A stretch of DNA of 64,000 bases from Paralithodes platypus (taxonomy: Eukaryota > Arthropoda > Malacostraca > Decapoda > Lithodidae). The stretch spans positions 37,020,259 through 37,084,258 of the forward strand of contig CM064509.1 of assembly GCA_032716605.1 (NCBI GenBank), given 5' to 3'. The notes under the pieces were generated by a model, which was not told the origin of the DNA, did no database searches, and saw only the letters and a list, made by a program, of their open reading frames with translations. Positions 63,523 to 64,000 of the stretch are shown here, one piece after another (the first letter of the stretch is position 1; each line of letters starts with the position of its first letter). A program made the translations under genes and the position numbers.

Positions 63523-64000
63523 ATGACCTAGATTTAGGTATAACTAGTAGGATAAGTAAATTCGCAGACGATACTAAAATGGGGAGATCAATTGATTCAG
63601 ATAGCGATATAGAGTGCCTCCAAAGGGATCTAGATACCTTACATGAATGGTCAGTAAATTGGCAGATGAAGTTTAACATTGACAAATGCAAGGTATTAAA
63701 GATAGGGAAGATGCAAACAAATGTTAAATATAAACTAGCTAATTTAGAATTAGAAAATTCAGACTGCGAGAAAGATCTAGGTGTGTTTGTTAGCAATGAT
63801 TTGAAGCCTAGAAAACAGTGTATAGGCGTTCGTAATAAGGCAAACAGGATTCTCGGGTTCATCTCTAGGAGTGTGAGTAACAGAACTGCTGATGTTATCT
63901 TAAAACTTTACTTGTCATTAGTGAGACCCCATATGGATTATGCTGTCCAATTTTGGTGTCCTTATTACAGAATGGACATAGATTCATTGGAGAGAGTACA
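63523..64000 (+). pseudogene. CR1-like LINE ORF2 continuation in shifted frame, truncated by window edge
   Basis: In the frame displaced by one base the RT continues: FADDT at 63561-63575 (catalytic Asp pair), WQMKFNIDKCKVLKIG near 63661, DCEKDLGVFVSNDL near 63764, and LYLSLVRPHMDYAVQFW near 63907. No stop is seen before 64000. The 3' UTR lies outside the window. Confidence 0.85.

Larger units (their letters stand above)
60230..64000 (+). mobile_element. CR1-like non-LTR retrotransposon, nearly intact, 3' end outside the window
   Basis: Comprises a probable 5' UTR, ORF1 and most of ORF2. The ORF2 C-terminal region it should have beyond the window corresponds in kind to the tails at 48.8-49.4 kb. 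The left limit is approximate. Confidence 0.75.

Overview
This looks like nuclear DNA from an arthropod, probably a decapod crustacean (inference). It shows CR1-type and RTE-type non-LTR retrotransposons, many short foldback elements, tRNA-derived SINE-like copies, and very long micro- and minisatellites. There are no operons, no ribosome binding sites and no prokaryotic gene density. Most long open frames are by-products of tandem repeats whose unit length is a multiple of three.

Layout. 0-6 kb holds tandem repeats, exon-like units on the minus strand that contain minisatellites, and duplicated ~700 bp blocks. 6.2-7.8 kb is a triplet (Thr-coding on minus) microsatellite around the 3' end of a decayed RTE-like element. 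8-15 kb is purine-rich: poly-G runs, a 1.7 kb GA array, paired tRNA-like sequences and a ~690 bp element with long terminal inverted repeats. 15.6-22.5 kb holds foldback elements with internal tandem expansions, a 58-bp array of about 21 units, and a minus-strand retroposed copy with a clear 16-bp target-site duplication. 23.5-24.3 kb carries the only convincing host-like gene, an intronless four-span membrane protein on the minus strand. 25-32 kb is nested foldback elements plus a 2.1 kb array of 14-bp units. 32.1-38.4 kb is a 27-bp array split by a ~3.1 kb RTE retrotransposon. 38.4-57.2 kb is a dense mosaic of foldback elements (families A to G), SINE-like copies, LINE tails, and 38-bp and 48-bp arrays. 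57.2-60 kb is mostly single-copy in appearance and holds a candidate first exon with a splice donor. 60.4-64 kb is a nearly intact CR1-like LINE, with an esterase-type ORF1 and an endonuclease/reverse-transcriptase ORF2 broken by one frameshift; it runs off the window.

The unifying pattern is one small foldback family (family A, TTAA-flanked, ~210 bp, over 30 full or partial copies). Its interior has repeatedly been amplified into tandem arrays (units of 27, 35, 36, 48, 48 and 69 bp), and the two ends of a family A copy still bracket several of these arrays. Other families (B, C, D, F) insert in or beside family A at TTAA, TA or TTA. The window therefore records how minisatellites can be seeded from MITE-like elements.
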